Assembly: GCF_023721755.1 (NCBI RefSeq)
Contig: NZ_JAMDLH010000003.1
Span: 124,001-188,000, forward strand
Source: Pleomorphomonas sp. NRK KF1
GTDB taxonomy: Bacteria > Pseudomonadota > Alphaproteobacteria > Rhizobiales > Pleomorphomonadaceae
Direction: 5' to 3'
Length of the DNA stretch: 64,000 nucleotides
Shown here: piece by piece, positions 17,454-25,342 of the stretch
Layout: each line of letters begins with the position of its first letter
How positions within the stretch are numbered: position 1 is the first letter of the stretch
Position numbers and translations under genes: made by a program
Notes under the pieces: generated by a model
Told to the model about the DNA's origin: nothing
The model's input: only the letters and a program-made list of their open reading frames with translations
Databases searched by the model: none

Positions 17454-17896
17454 CTCGATCCTCCCTTTCCTCCTGCGGCGACAAGCTCCCCGCCGCGACC
17501 AAACGCTTCCCGCACGGCCTGCGCCGTAGGGTTGCACATCTTTCGAGAGGGTCATGGGCAAGTGCGGTCAGGAAAAGGGGACTACCCAAACGATCCGACC
17601 GTGCGGCCGATGACGGAACAGCGGCGACTGTTGGCTCCTCTCGCTCCACCCATCAGCAAGTCACTGAAATATCGCGACTATCTCCTCTGGAACTCGCGAC
17701 ATCACAGCTGGCGACCTGCCGGCGCGCCTTCCGCGGTTGCCCGCGGCATTCTTTCCTGTAACGTTACAGTAGCCTTACCCAAAGGCGCAACAATACGCAA
17801 GCCTCTGTTCTGTTACTCGCCCAAAGGATGTAGGGTGAGCGATTGGGAGGAGCAGCGCCGTCGGGAACGACCGGGGGATTTGCGCTGATTGGCAAC
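17454..17896. other. 443-bp divergent spacer between the importer operon and the LacI gene
   Basis: No coding sequence is supported here. The spacer holds the palindrome at 17756-17769 and a weak minus-strand promoter candidate: TTGCGT (complement of 17795-17800), 17 bp, then TAAGGC (complement of 17772-17777), just upstream of the palindrome. The roughly 300 bp between the palindrome and the binding-protein start would be a long 5' leader; I see no recognisable riboswitch in it. Confidence 0.45.
17756..17769. promoter_or_regulatory. LacI-family operator candidate (CTGTAACGTTACAG)
   Basis: A perfect 14-bp palindrome with the central CG step typical of LacI/GalR operators, between the divergent LacI gene (128 bp away) and the importer operon (303 bp away). 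It differs from the CGTAAACGTTTACG operators at 23780 and 30644, consistent with a separate regulator. Assignment to the adjacent LacI protein is inference. Confidence 0.7.
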
Positions 17897-18976
17897 ATGG
17901 TATCGCACGACGAGACGCGCTCGGAAGACGCGCCCGCTCAGCCGCCCGTTCGGCCGACGCTCAAGACCATCGCCCGGCTGGCCGGCCTTGGCGTGACGAC
18001 GGTGTCCCGCGCGCTTCACGATGCGCCCGACATTGGCGAGGAGACAAAAGCACGCGTCCGCCGGCTCGCAGAGAGCCTCGGCTACCAGCCGAACCGGGCC
18101 GGCGTCCGTCTGCGCACCGGGCGCAGTCACGTGATTGCCTTGGTGCTGGCTACCGAGGCCGAGGAACTGGGCATCAACTCGCAGCTCATCTATGGCATTT
18201 CCGAGGCCCTGTCGTCCTTGACCTATCAGTTGGTCGTCATGCTGCATGACCCGAGCGCCGATCCTCTCGGGCCGGTTCGCAGCATTGTCGAGGCCGGGGC
18301 CGCCGATGGCATCCTGTTTGCCCGTATCGAGCCGGACGACGCGCGCGTCCGCTTCCTGACCGAACGCGGCGTGCCGTTTGCGACGCATGGGCGAACCGAC
18401 ATGGGCATCGTCCATCCCTACTTCGACTTTGACAACGAAGCCTATGCCGAGAGCGCCGTGAAGCGTCTCGCAAGTCTCGGCCGGCGTCGTCTGGCGCTGG
18501 TCGGACCGCCTCCGCACCTTGCCTACGCCCGCCATATGGCGACCGGCTTTTGTCGCGGTATCTCAACCTTGGGTCTCGAGAAAGTATCTGTGGAGGGTAT
18601 CGATACCGACAGCCCTCATGAGCGGATTCAGGCTGAGGTACAACGTTTGATGCAACGCGCCGATCGACCGGATGGAATCGTCAGTGGCGGTGCCGTGGCG
18701 GCTCTGTCGGTAACTGCCGGCGCCGAGGCGGCGGGCCTTGTTCTCGGCGGTGATTTCGACGTTGTCGTGAAGGAGTCGTCCGACCTGTTTCGGAAGTTCC
18801 GGCCGGCCATCGAGACGGCGCGCGAGGACTTTCGTGCCGCCGGACGCTGGCTGGCTCAGGCAATCGTCGGCCGCATCGAGGGCACGGCCGACGCCGACAT
18901 CCATTTCCTGGATGTGCCACGGATCGAAGTGTCCGAGACTATGGACGAAAGGGTGGTTGCCGGCGGTATTCGATGA
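17897..18976 (+). CDS. LacI family transcriptional regulator
   Basis: A 359-residue LacI/GalR repressor: N-terminal HTH and hinge at about 19-75 (RPTLKTIARLAGLGVTTVSR), then a sugar-binding-like domain (SHVIALVLATEAEELG ... ADGILFARIEPDD). Start choice is uncertain: ATG 17897 (MVSHDE) gives a normal tail before the HTH but has a poor ribosome site, while an in-frame TTG lies at 17843 after AGGGTGAG. It is divergent from the peptide-type importer and is the likely reader of the palindrome between them. Effector unknown; by family, a sugar. Confidence 0.9.
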   Translation: MVSHDETRSEDAPAQPPVRPTLKTIARLAGLGVTTVSRALHDAPDIGEETKARVRRLAESLGYQPNRAGVRLRTGRSHVIALVLATEAEELGINSQLIYGISEALSSLTYQLVVMLHDPSADPLGPVRSIVEAGAADGILFARIEPDDARVRFLTERGVPFATHGRTDMGIVHPYFDFDNEAYAESAVKRLASLGRRRLALVGPPPHLAYARHMATGFCRGISTLGLEKVSVEGIDTDSPHERIQAEVQRLMQRADRPDGIVSGGAVAALSVTAGAEAAGLVLGGDFDVVVKESSDLFRKFRPAIETAREDFRAAGRWLAQAIVGRIEGTADADIHFLDVPRIEVSETMDERVVAGGIR

Positions 18977-19085
18977 TGCCATCGGCCAGATACGGCAAAG
19001 CGCCCGATCCGGTCAGGGAAATCGAGCGCTCGGCGTCGGCCGGGGTGGTCGGCCGGGGTTCGTGGGCCGCGATTGGCCCTGGGCT

Positions 19086-19244
19086 TCAGCAGCCGAAGGC
19101 GCGCTGGCGGCAGAGGCCGCGCGCCGCATGGCGCGTCCGGACCTCAAGATCGTAGCGATCGGCGGCGGTGATGTAGACGAGTTCGCGCTCGGCGGCAGCA
19201 GGGGCGCGGAAGGTCTTTGCGAGGTGCTTCAGGGTGCCGAACAT
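19086..19244 (-). CDS. DUF3563 family small protein
   Basis: A 52-residue polypeptide starting MFGTLKHLAKTF, with the family's core YITAADRYDLEVRTR. I placed the start at ATG 19244, preceded by AAGGA; the open frame upstream (to 19340) lacks conserved sequence. DUF3563 proteins are common short cytoplasmic proteins of unknown function in rhizobia and other proteobacteria, often stress-related. It is encoded alone between the LacI gene and the dehydrogenase gene. Confidence 0.72.
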   Translation of the reverse strand: MFGTLKHLAKTFRAPAAAERELVYITAADRYDLEVRTRHAARGLCRQRAFGC

Positions 19245-19385
19245 GATCTTTGTCCTTTTCCGTTCCGGGCGTCTCCCGGAACCCGTTTCCACTCTTTTTC
19301 TTTGCACCTCGAATATAGCCTCGCGCCGCCCTCTCTCCAATGGGCTGAAGCCGCCGCTGCGAGTCGTATTTTCTTTGGGGATGCT

Positions 19386-20414
19386 TCAGTTTTCCTGAGA
19401 AAAGCCTTCCAGCACGATCTTGCCGCGTGCTCTGCCGGTCTCGATGATCGCATGGGCGCGGCGGAGGTTGTCGGCGTTGATCGGCCGCAGCACTTCGGTG
19501 AGTGTCGTCCGGAGCCGGCCGGCGTCGACAAGGCTGGCGACTTCGGTGAGCAGCTTCCCCTGTTCCTCCATATCCGGCGTCTCGAACAGTGAACGTGTGA
19601 ACATCAGCTCCCAGTGAACCGACACCGCCTTGCGCTTGAACCCGATGATGTCGAGGCTGTCGGGATCGTCGATCAATCCGAAGCGGCCCTGCGGCGCGAT
19701 GAGTTTCGCGATCTCCTGGAGATGGCGATGCGTCTCCGTGGTCGAGAAGACGAAAGCCGGCGCACCGATCCCGAGCGCGGCTACTTCGTCGGCGAGCGGA
19801 CGCGAATGATCGACGACATGATGGGCGCCAAGCTCGATTACCCAACCTCTCGTCTCGGGACGCGATGCCGTGGCGATGACGGTGAGGTCGGTCAGCGCTC
19901 TGGCGAGCTGGATGGCGATCGAACCGACACCGCCCGCTCCGCCGACGATCAGAATGGCGTCGGCGGCGCCGGGAACCTTGCGCCGCACGTCGAGCCGATC
20001 GAACAGCATCTCCCACGCGGTAATGGCGGTGAGCGGCAATGCCGCCGCCTCGGCGTCGCTCAGCGTTCCAGGCTTGCGGCCGACGAGACGCTCGTCGACG
20101 AGATGGAATTGGCTGTTGGCGCCGGGACGGGCGATCGACCCGGCGTACCAGACCTCGTCGCCGGATTGAAATGTGGTCGCCTCGTTCCCCACGGCGACGA
20201 CGCGACCCACTGCATCCCAACCGAGCACCTTGAATGTGCCGGGCGCCGGCACGGCGCTCTTGCGCACCTTGGTGTCGACAGGATTGACGGCAATGGCGGC
20301 GATCTCGACCAGGAGATCCCGGCCCGCTGCGACGGGCGTCGGCAGATCGACGTCGAGGAGCGAATCCGGGCGGTCGATGGCGCCGGCTTGACGATAGGCG
20401 ACGGCTTTCATCAT
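19386..20414 (-). CDS. Zinc-type alcohol dehydrogenase-like / quinone oxidoreductase family protein
   Basis: A 342-residue medium-chain reductase. The nucleotide-binding motif VGGAGGVGSIAIQLA spans about 157-171. The structural-zinc cysteine cluster is absent, so it resembles the zinc-independent quinone-reductase branch (MKAVAYRQAGAIDRPDSLLDV). It should use NAD(P)H to reduce quinones or enones. Start ATG 20414 (an ATG also at 20411) has GAGGAAG just upstream. It is divergent from an HxlR regulator across a 98-bp spacer, a pairing like known redox-sensing HxlR/quinone-reductase loci. Confidence 0.88.
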   Translation of the reverse strand: MMKAVAYRQAGAIDRPDSLLDVDLPTPVAAGRDLLVEIAAIAVNPVDTKVRKSAVPAPGTFKVLGWDAVGRVVAVGNEATTFQSGDEVWYAGSIARPGANSQFHLVDERLVGRKPGTLSDAEAAALPLTAITAWEMLFDRLDVRRKVPGAADAILIVGGAGGVGSIAIQLARALTDLTVIATASRPETRGWVIELGAHHVVDHSRPLADEVAALGIGAPAFVFSTTETHRHLQEIAKLIAPQGRFGLIDDPDSLDIIGFKRKAVSVHWELMFTRSLFETPDMEEQGKLLTEVASLVDAGRLRTTLTEVLRPINADNLRRAHAIIETGRARGKIVLEGFSQEN

Positions 20415-20512
20415 GAACTTCCTCTTCTGTTGATATACGCAATAATTGTCCTTACAGACGAAAGGTGCCAATACGCACAACGAACGCAGATACTGCAGAA
20501 AAGGATAGTGTC

Positions 20513-20947
20513 ATGGCCAAGGTCCGGCATTCCCGCTTTGACTGCGTGCCGGGGTGTTCGGTTGAAGCGGCCATCGGACTGATCGATGGCAAGTGGAAGT
20601 CGGTGATCCTCTTTCATCTTCTGGCGAGGACGCTGCGCTTCGGCGAGTTGAGCCGAATTCTCGTCCTGGTATCGCCGCGCATGCTGACCAACCAATTGCG
20701 CGAGCTGGAAGAAGATGGGCTGGTGGTACGCACGGTCTATCCTCAGGTTCCGCCGAAGGTGGAATACTCATTGTCGCCGCTCGGCCGCTCGATGGAGCCG
20801 GTGCTGATGGCTCTGAAGACGTGGGGCGATGCGAACATCAGCCGCTTCGGCAAACCGAACGGGTTGGATCCCCGCGAAAGAAAAAACCCACCGGCGTCGG
20901 CCGGTGGGCATCAGTGGGCCAGGTTCGATCCGGAGCCGATCGAATAG
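20513..20947 (+). CDS. HxlR family transcriptional regulator, possibly redox-sensing
   Basis: A 144-residue winged-helix HxlR/DUF24 protein: EAAIGLIDGKWKSVILFHLL (about 18-37), then FGELSRILVLVSPRMLTNQLRELEEDGLV. Cys11 and Cys15 lie in the N-terminal arm, where YodB, HypR and QorR carry their sensing cysteine. Start ATG 20513 has AAGGA at 20501-20505. It probably controls the divergent quinone-reductase-like gene in response to electrophiles. The last residues (KNPPASAGGH and on) are encoded by DNA that also forms the terminator of the opposing permease gene. Confidence 0.9.
   Translation: MAKVRHSRFDCVPGCSVEAAIGLIDGKWKSVILFHLLARTLRFGELSRILVLVSPRMLTNQLRELEEDGLVVRTVYPQVPPKVEYSLSPLGRSMEPVLMALKTWGDANISRFGKPNGLDPRERKNPPASAGGHQWARFDPEPIE
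20878..20908 (-). terminator. Rho-independent terminator of the RutG-like gene, inside the HxlR coding sequence
   Basis: On the minus strand CCCACCGGC pairs with GCCGGTGGG (20887-20895 with 20900-20908) over a 4-nt loop, followed by TTTTTT (complement of 20881-20886). It lies 57 bp past the permease stop and wholly inside the 3' end of the convergent HxlR gene. Confidence 0.88.
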
Positions 20948-20964
20948 ATCGGCCCGGTTCCTCG

Positions 20965-22260
20965 CTAGGCCTGTTTCGGGGCGCGATCGAGCAGCGCATA
21001 GAGCAGGATGGCGCCAAAGGTCGCGGTGCCGATGCCGCCCAGCGTGAAGCCGCCGATGTTGAGCGTGAGATCGCCGGCACCGGCGATCACCGCTGCCGCG
21101 GTGGTGATCAGGTTCTTGGTTTCGGAGAAGTCGACCTTGTTCTCCACCCAGATCCGACCAGCCGTCGCAGTGATCAGGCCGAAGATGACGATGGACAGAC
21201 CACCGATCACCGGACCGGGGATGGTGCCGATCAGCGCACCGAACTTCGGCGAGAAGCCGAGCAGGATGGCGATCACGGCCGCCACCACGAAGATCAGCGT
21301 CGAGTAGATCTTGGTCACCGCCATCACGCCCATGTTCTCGGCATAGGTGGTGACGCCGGTGCCGCCGAAGGAACCCGACAGCATGGTGGCAAGTCCGTCG
21401 CCGAGGAACGCTCGGCCGACGTAGCGATCGAGGCTGCGGCCGGTCATGGCGCCGATTGCCTTGATGTGCCCGAGATTCTCGGCGACCAGAATGATCGCCA
21501 CCGGCGCGATCAGCGCCATGGCGCTGGTCGAGAAGGTCGGCGCGGTGAAGGTCGGCAGACCAAACCAGGGCGCGGCGTCGAGCTTGGCAAAATCGATCGG
21601 CGCGTCGCCGAACGAGGCGGCTCCCAGCCAATAGACCACATAACCGACGAGGCCGCCGATCAGCACCGGAATGCGGCGCAGCATGCCCGGCGCATAGACG
21701 GCGGCAGCGCCGACGGCGACGATGGTGATGAGGCCGACTGTCCGATCGAAGCCGGTCGCGGAGATGCCTTTGACGGCGATTGGCGCCAGGTTGAGGCCGA
21801 TCGCCGCGACGATGGCACCGGTGACAACCGGCGGCATCAGCTTCTCGATCCACTGGTAGCCGATCTTGATGACGATCAGGCCGATCAGCGCGTAGAGCGC
21901 ACCGGCCGCGATAATGCCGCCGAGCGCCACGCCGATGTTGACGTTGGTGCCGGTACCGGCATAGCCCGAGGCGGCCATCACCACGGCGATGAAGGCAAAG
22001 CTCGATCCGAGGTAGGAAGGCACGCGCCCACCGACCACGAGGAAGAAGATCAGCGTGCCGATGCCGGAGAACAGCACGGCGACGTTGGGGTCGAAGCCCA
22101 TGATGATCGGCGCAAGCACCGTCGAGCCGAACATGGCGACAACGTGCTGGAAACCGGCGATCAGGGTCTGCGGCCAGGGCAAGCGCTCTTCCGGCGCGAC
22201 GCGATCGGCGGTGGTCAGTTTCCAGTGCGGAAACCAGCCTTCGGTTGGGCTTGTTGTCAT
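20965..22260 (-). CDS. rutG: RutG-like uracil/pyrimidine permease (NCS2 family)
   Basis: A 431-residue membrane transporter with many hydrophobic helices and NCS2 hallmarks: QHVVAMFGSTVLAPIIMG (about 37-54), SGIGTLIFFLVVGGRVPSYLGSSFAF, the core VAENLGHIKAIGAMTGRSLD with the conserved Glu, and GGTGVTTYAENMGVMAVTK. It matches E. coli RutG closely along its length, more so than UraA or xanthine permeases. Start ATG 22260 (MTTSPTEGW); upstream sequence in frame is non-conserved. A RutR-type box lies 168 bp upstream, supporting uracil/thymine uptake. No other rut gene is present in the window. Confidence 0.88.
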   Translation of the reverse strand: MTTSPTEGWFPHWKLTTADRVAPEERLPWPQTLIAGFQHVVAMFGSTVLAPIIMGFDPNVAVLFSGIGTLIFFLVVGGRVPSYLGSSFAFIAVVMAASGYAGTGTNVNIGVALGGIIAAGALYALIGLIVIKIGYQWIEKLMPPVVTGAIVAAIGLNLAPIAVKGISATGFDRTVGLITIVAVGAAAVYAPGMLRRIPVLIGGLVGYVVYWLGAASFGDAPIDFAKLDAAPWFGLPTFTAPTFSTSAMALIAPVAIILVAENLGHIKAIGAMTGRSLDRYVGRAFLGDGLATMLSGSFGGTGVTTYAENMGVMAVTKIYSTLIFVVAAVIAILLGFSPKFGALIGTIPGPVIGGLSIVIFGLITATAGRIWVENKVDFSETKNLITTAAAVIAGAGDLTLNIGGFTLGGIGTATFGAILLYALLDRAPKQA

Positions 22261-22427
22261 GATTGTCTCGTCTGTTGTCCCCGGTCCGTCCCCCCGTGGG
22301 CGGCCGCATGGGAAAGGCGAGATGGTCACTATCCCCAACACCTGCGCAGGCGAAAGAGCAGCCTTCTACTAGCATGTCGGACGGTCAGGCGCGTGACATG
22401 CTGATTTCTAAGACGAAAACGTACATT

Positions 22428-22443
22428 TTGACCAGATGGTCAG
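22428..22443. promoter_or_regulatory. RutR-type operator (TTGACCA-GA-TGGTCAG)
   Basis: The inverted repeat TGACCA-GA-TGGTCA matches the E. coli RutR consensus TTGACCAnnTGGTCAA at every fixed position but the last. RutR is the uracil/thymine-responsive regulator of pyrimidine catabolism and supply. The box sits 168 bp upstream of the RutG-like permease start in the same intergenic region. The match is seen directly; regulation by RutR is inferred, and rutR is not in the window. Confidence 0.72.
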
Positions 22444-22562
22444 ATTTCAACCCATTGACAATCCACAGAAAAATCAGTCTCGGCGATGCCCGGCCGCCAA
22501 TGTTCCCGGGACCGAATCGGCTTGACAGTCGTTGCCGCTTGTCGGCAGGTGATCGTGTGCAA

Positions 22563-22735
22563 GGTGTTTCGGCGGCATTCGGCCGCCGAGATGAAACGGG
22601 AACGGGGAAGGATCACGATCCGAAACCCCGGCCGCCCCCGCGACTGTGCGCGGTGAGCCTCCGTCCGGAATGCCACTGGGATTTTCCCGGGAAGGCGGAC
22701 GGCAGGCAGCGATCCGCGAGCCAGGAGACCGGCCT
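22563..22735 (+). promoter_or_regulatory. Cobalamin (B12) riboswitch
   Basis: The segment contains, in order, the conserved pieces of the AdoCbl riboswitch: GGTG (22563), GGGAA, GCCCCCGCGACTGT, GCCACTG, CGGGAAGG and the B12 box GAGCCAGGAGACCGGCC (from about 22719). It ends about 50 nt before the ATG of the CbiM-like gene. A hairpin TTCCGTC/GACGGAA (22752-22771) abuts the AAGGAG site at 22772-22777 and is a candidate expression platform for translational control. High cobalamin should repress the downstream gene. Confidence 0.95.
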
Positions 22736-22783
22736 TGGACAAACATTCGGATTCCGTCGGGTGAGACGGAAAAGGAGACCGAC

Positions 22784-23461
22784 ATGCATATCGAACCCGG
22801 CCTGGTGGCCGATGGTAAACTGTGGCTCAGCTATCTCACGGCGACGGGCGCTGCCGGCTACGGCCTGACGCTCGCCTGGAAGATGGCGCGGGAGACCGGC
22901 GTTCTGTCGCTTGGCCTGCGCTCCGTGGCCACGACCGCGCTCGTCTTTTCCTTCTTCGAGGTGTTGCCGCACTATCCGGTCGGCGTCTCCGAGGTGCACC
23001 TCATTCTCGGATCGACGCTGTTCCTGCTGTTCGGCGCCGCTCCCGCGGCCATCGGTCTTGCCTTGGGTCTTCTGATTCAGGGGCTGTTCTTCGCCCAGTT
23101 CGATCTGCCGCAATACGGCATGAACGTCACCACGCTTCTGGTGCCGCTCTTCGGCCTCTCGGCTCTCGCCAGCCGCGTCATCGCGCCGGCAACGCCTTAT
23201 GTCGAGCTGAAGTACCGACAGGCACTGGCTCTTTCCACCGCCTATCAGGCGGGCATCGTCGCCTGGGTCGGCTTCTGGGCCTTCTATGGCCAGGGTTTCA
23301 CCGTCGACAACTTCGCCGCCATCGGTTCGTTCGGCGGAGCCTACATGCTGGTGATCATCGTCGAGCCGCTGGTCGATCTGGCCGTGCTGGCAGGCGCCAA
23401 GCTTCTTCATGGTCTGCGTGGCAGCTTCATGGTCGAGCGTCGCCTTTACGACGCCGCCTGA
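22784..23461 (+). CDS. CbiM-like energy-coupling factor (cobalt/nickel) permease, orphan
   Basis: A 225-residue membrane protein of the CbiM/NikM family. It starts MHIEPG; the N-terminal Met-His pair is the metal site in this family, and VGVSEVHLILGSTLFLLFGA matches the conserved helix with the second ligand His. About six helices follow. ATG 22784 has AAGGAG at 22772-22777. It is controlled by a cobalamin riboswitch, so cobalt uptake is the likely role. No CbiN, CbiQ or CbiO gene is adjacent, so it is either a solitary transporter or uses a shared energising module elsewhere. A terminator follows. Confidence 0.88.
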   Translation: MHIEPGLVADGKLWLSYLTATGAAGYGLTLAWKMARETGVLSLGLRSVATTALVFSFFEVLPHYPVGVSEVHLILGSTLFLLFGAAPAAIGLALGLLIQGLFFAQFDLPQYGMNVTTLLVPLFGLSALASRVIAPATPYVELKYRQALALSTAYQAGIVAWVGFWAFYGQGFTVDNFAAIGSFGGAYMLVIIVEPLVDLAVLAGAKLLHGLRGSFMVERRLYDAA

Positions 23462-23484
23462 CAGCCTCGATCAGAGCCTTTTCG

Positions 23485-23520
23485 CCGCGCCGTTCCGGAC
23501 ATCTGGAGCGGCGCGGTTTT
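23485..23520 (+). terminator. Rho-independent terminator of the CbiM-like gene
   Basis: CCGCGCCG (23485-23492) pairs with CGGCGCGG (23509-23516), followed directly by TTTT, 24 bp after the stop codon. Confidence 0.82.
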
Positions 23521-23575
23521 CATTCGTGGAGCGCCCGGATTGGGGCCGCCGCACGGAGTCCCCCGTCTCCTTACA

Positions 23576-23623
23576 CCGCTTCCGTCAGGTTTCGACCTTT
23601 TGGGCGGAACCTGACGGAAGCGG
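23576..23623. repeat. REP-like 16-bp perfect inverted repeat
   Basis: CCGCTTCCGTCAGGTT (23576-23591) is perfectly repeated in inverse as AACCTGACGGAAGCGG (23608-23623) around a 16-nt centre. It lies in non-coding DNA after a terminator and has no U-tract, so it looks like an interspersed palindromic element rather than a terminator. Only one full copy is in the window. Confidence 0.6.
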
Positions 23624-23749
23624 AAGCGCCCGACCGGGCGCCGGCCGGCCAGGCCGAAACCCGTTTGAGCTGGATGCAACCAGAGCAAACGGAACGCGTA
23701 TTGTCTGTCCTCCCCGACATGCCGCACGGTCCAGGCGACCTCTGGCGGC

Positions 23750-23793
23750 TTGACAGTGGCAAGCCTTTCCGCATAACGTCGTAAACGTTTACG
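23750..23793 (+). promoter_or_regulatory. Promoter plus LacI operator of the sugar importer operon
   Basis: A perfect -35 TTGACA (23750-23755) is followed after 16 bp by a -10-like CATAAC (23772-23777). The perfect 14-bp palindrome CGTAAACGTTTACG (23780-23793) then begins two bases later, covering the expected start point. The same palindrome in the same promoter position occurs at 30644-30657, so one repressor should control both. Confidence 0.82.
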
Positions 23794-23991
23794 GGAGCGA
23801 GCAGGCAGGGAGGAAAGTCCTGTCCGGGCTGGGGCCTTCGAGCGTCATGACCGTGCTGGCGAGTACGGATGACGAACGCGGAACTTTGTCCTTTTGAGGC
23901 CGGACAACCTGTCGGAACGCCACCTGCCTGTCCTGGTCTCAAGGCCATCTTCGGCCCGGACCGGTCGGCCAACTGTGGAGGAGTAGGGAGC

Positions 23992-25221
23992 ATGAAGACA
24001 TCGGCAATCCTGGGGGCGGTGCTCTACGCCGGCGCCGCGACGTTCGGCATGGCGGCGCATGCCGCCGACCCCGTCACCATCACCATCTGGTGCCAGGACG
24101 ACGAGCGCCAGCCGGGCCTCAACCTCGCCAAGGAATTCGGCGAGAAGAACCCCGACATCAAGGTCGTTTACCGGCAGATCCATTTCGATGACGTCACGTC
24201 CGAGGCCATGCGCGCCTACTCCACCGGTCAGGCGCCCGACATCATCGCCATCGACAATCCCGAGCATGCGCTGTTCGCCTCGCACGGCGTCTTCCTCGAC
24301 CTCACCGATCGCATTGCCAAGTCCGACGTGATCCACAAGGAAGACTACTTCCCCGGTCCGCTTGCCTCCGTCACATGGGACGGCAAGATCTACGGCGTGC
24401 CCAAGGCTACCAACACCATCGCCCTTTACTACAACGCCGACATGTTCAAGGCGAAGGGGCTCGACCCGGACAAGCCGCCGCAGACCTGGGACGAGATGGT
24501 CGACGCCGCCCGCAAGCTCAACGACCCCGCCAACAACGTCTACGGCATCGCCTTCTCGGCCAAGGCCTCCGAGGAAGGCACCTTCCAGTTCCTGCCCTGG
24601 GCCCAGATGACCGGCGGCGGCTTCGACAAGATCAACACCGATGGCGCCGTTCGCGCGCTGACCATCTGGAAGACGCTGCTCGACGAGAAGCTGGCTTCGC
24701 CCGACACTCTGACGCGCGGCCAGTGGGATTCCACCGGCACCTTCAACTCGGGGAATGCCGCCATGGTCATCTCCGGGCCGTGGGAGCTCAACCGCATGTC
24801 GCAGGAGGCGAAGTTCGACTGGCGCGTGACGCTCATGCCCGTACCGGAAGCCGGCGCGCCGCGTTCGTCGGCCATGGGCGATTTCAACTGGGCGATCTTC
24901 AAGAGCTCCAAGAATCCCGACGCGGCCTTCAAGGCGCTCGAATACTTCGTGTCGCAGGATCCGCGCGTCTTCCCGGACTGGGGGCAGCTCGCCGCTCGCG
25001 CCAACATCGAGATCCCCACGACCGGTGACGCCAAGAAGGATGCCGCCGTCAAGGTGTTCATGGAGCAGCTGAAATACGCCCAGCCCCGTGGCCCGCATCC
25101 CGACTGGATGAAGATCTCCAAGGCCATCCAGGACGCGATCCAGTCGGCGCTTACCGGCCAGGCGACGCCCAAGGACGCGCTCGATCAGGCCGCCGCCACC
25201 ATCCAGGGCATCCTGGGCTGA
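23992..25221 (+). CDS. Sugar ABC transporter substrate-binding protein (family 1)
   Basis: A 409-residue SBP_bac_1 protein with a Sec signal ([19 protein letters not shown], cleavage after AHA near residue 25). The mature protein has the MalE/UgpB-like pattern: [58 protein letters not shown] and [14 protein letters not shown]. Start ATG 23992 has GGAGG upstream; the open frame continuing to 23869 is leader. It is the first gene of an operon with two permeases and an ATPase. The neighbouring alpha-xylosidase suggests an alpha-xyloside or xyloglucan fragment as ligand (inference). Confidence 0.93.
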   Translation: MKTSAILGAVLYAGAATFGMAAHAADPVTITIWCQDDERQPGLNLAKEFGEKNPDIKVVYRQIHFDDVTSEAMRAYSTGQAPDIIAIDNPEHALFASHGVFLDLTDRIAKSDVIHKEDYFPGPLASVTWDGKIYGVPKATNTIALYYNADMFKAKGLDPDKPPQTWDEMVDAARKLNDPANNVYGIAFSAKASEEGTFQFLPWAQMTGGGFDKINTDGAVRALTIWKTLLDEKLASPDTLTRGQWDSTGTFNSGNAAMVISGPWELNRMSQEAKFDWRVTLMPVPEAGAPRSSAMGDFNWAIFKSSKNPDAAFKALEYFVSQDPRVFPDWGQLAARANIEIPTTGDAKKDAAVKVFMEQLKYAQPRGPHPDWMKISKAIQDAIQSALTGQATPKDALDQAAATIQGILG

Positions 25222-25342
25222 GCGGATTGAAGATTGCGCTTCGGCTTCGGCCGAAGCGCTGCCTTTTGTGTAGACCGCATTGCCCGGCAAGGGCGATGCT
25301 CCGTGCCGGCGGTCGGGCCGGACGCGGATGCGGGGAGGACCG

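Larger units (their letters stand above)
22261..22783. other. 523-bp divergent spacer: RutR box and cobalamin riboswitch
   Basis: Between the divergent RutG-like and CbiM-like genes. No protein-coding sequence is supported. It contains the RutR-type box (22428-22443) on the permease side and the cobalamin riboswitch (22563-22735) with a short RBS-proximal hairpin (22752-22771) on the CbiM side. Confidence 0.7.
23462..23991. other. 530-bp spacer: terminator, REP-like palindrome, LacI-controlled promoter
   Basis: No gene is supported. In order it holds the terminator of the CbiM-like gene (23485-23520), a 16-bp perfect inverted repeat (23576-23623), the promoter and LacI-type operator of the sugar importer (23750-23793) and about 200 nt of leader before the binding-protein ATG. 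Confidence 0.7.

Noticed and set aside
20593-22404. 603-codon plus-strand open frame opposite the RutG-like gene
   Set aside because: Antisense shadow with Arg/Asp/Gly-rich sequence; the minus-strand permease is clear.
23446-23727. 93-codon minus-strand open frame in the spacer before the sugar importer
   Set aside because: It is translated across the terminator and the REP-like palindrome, with no ribosome site or family features.
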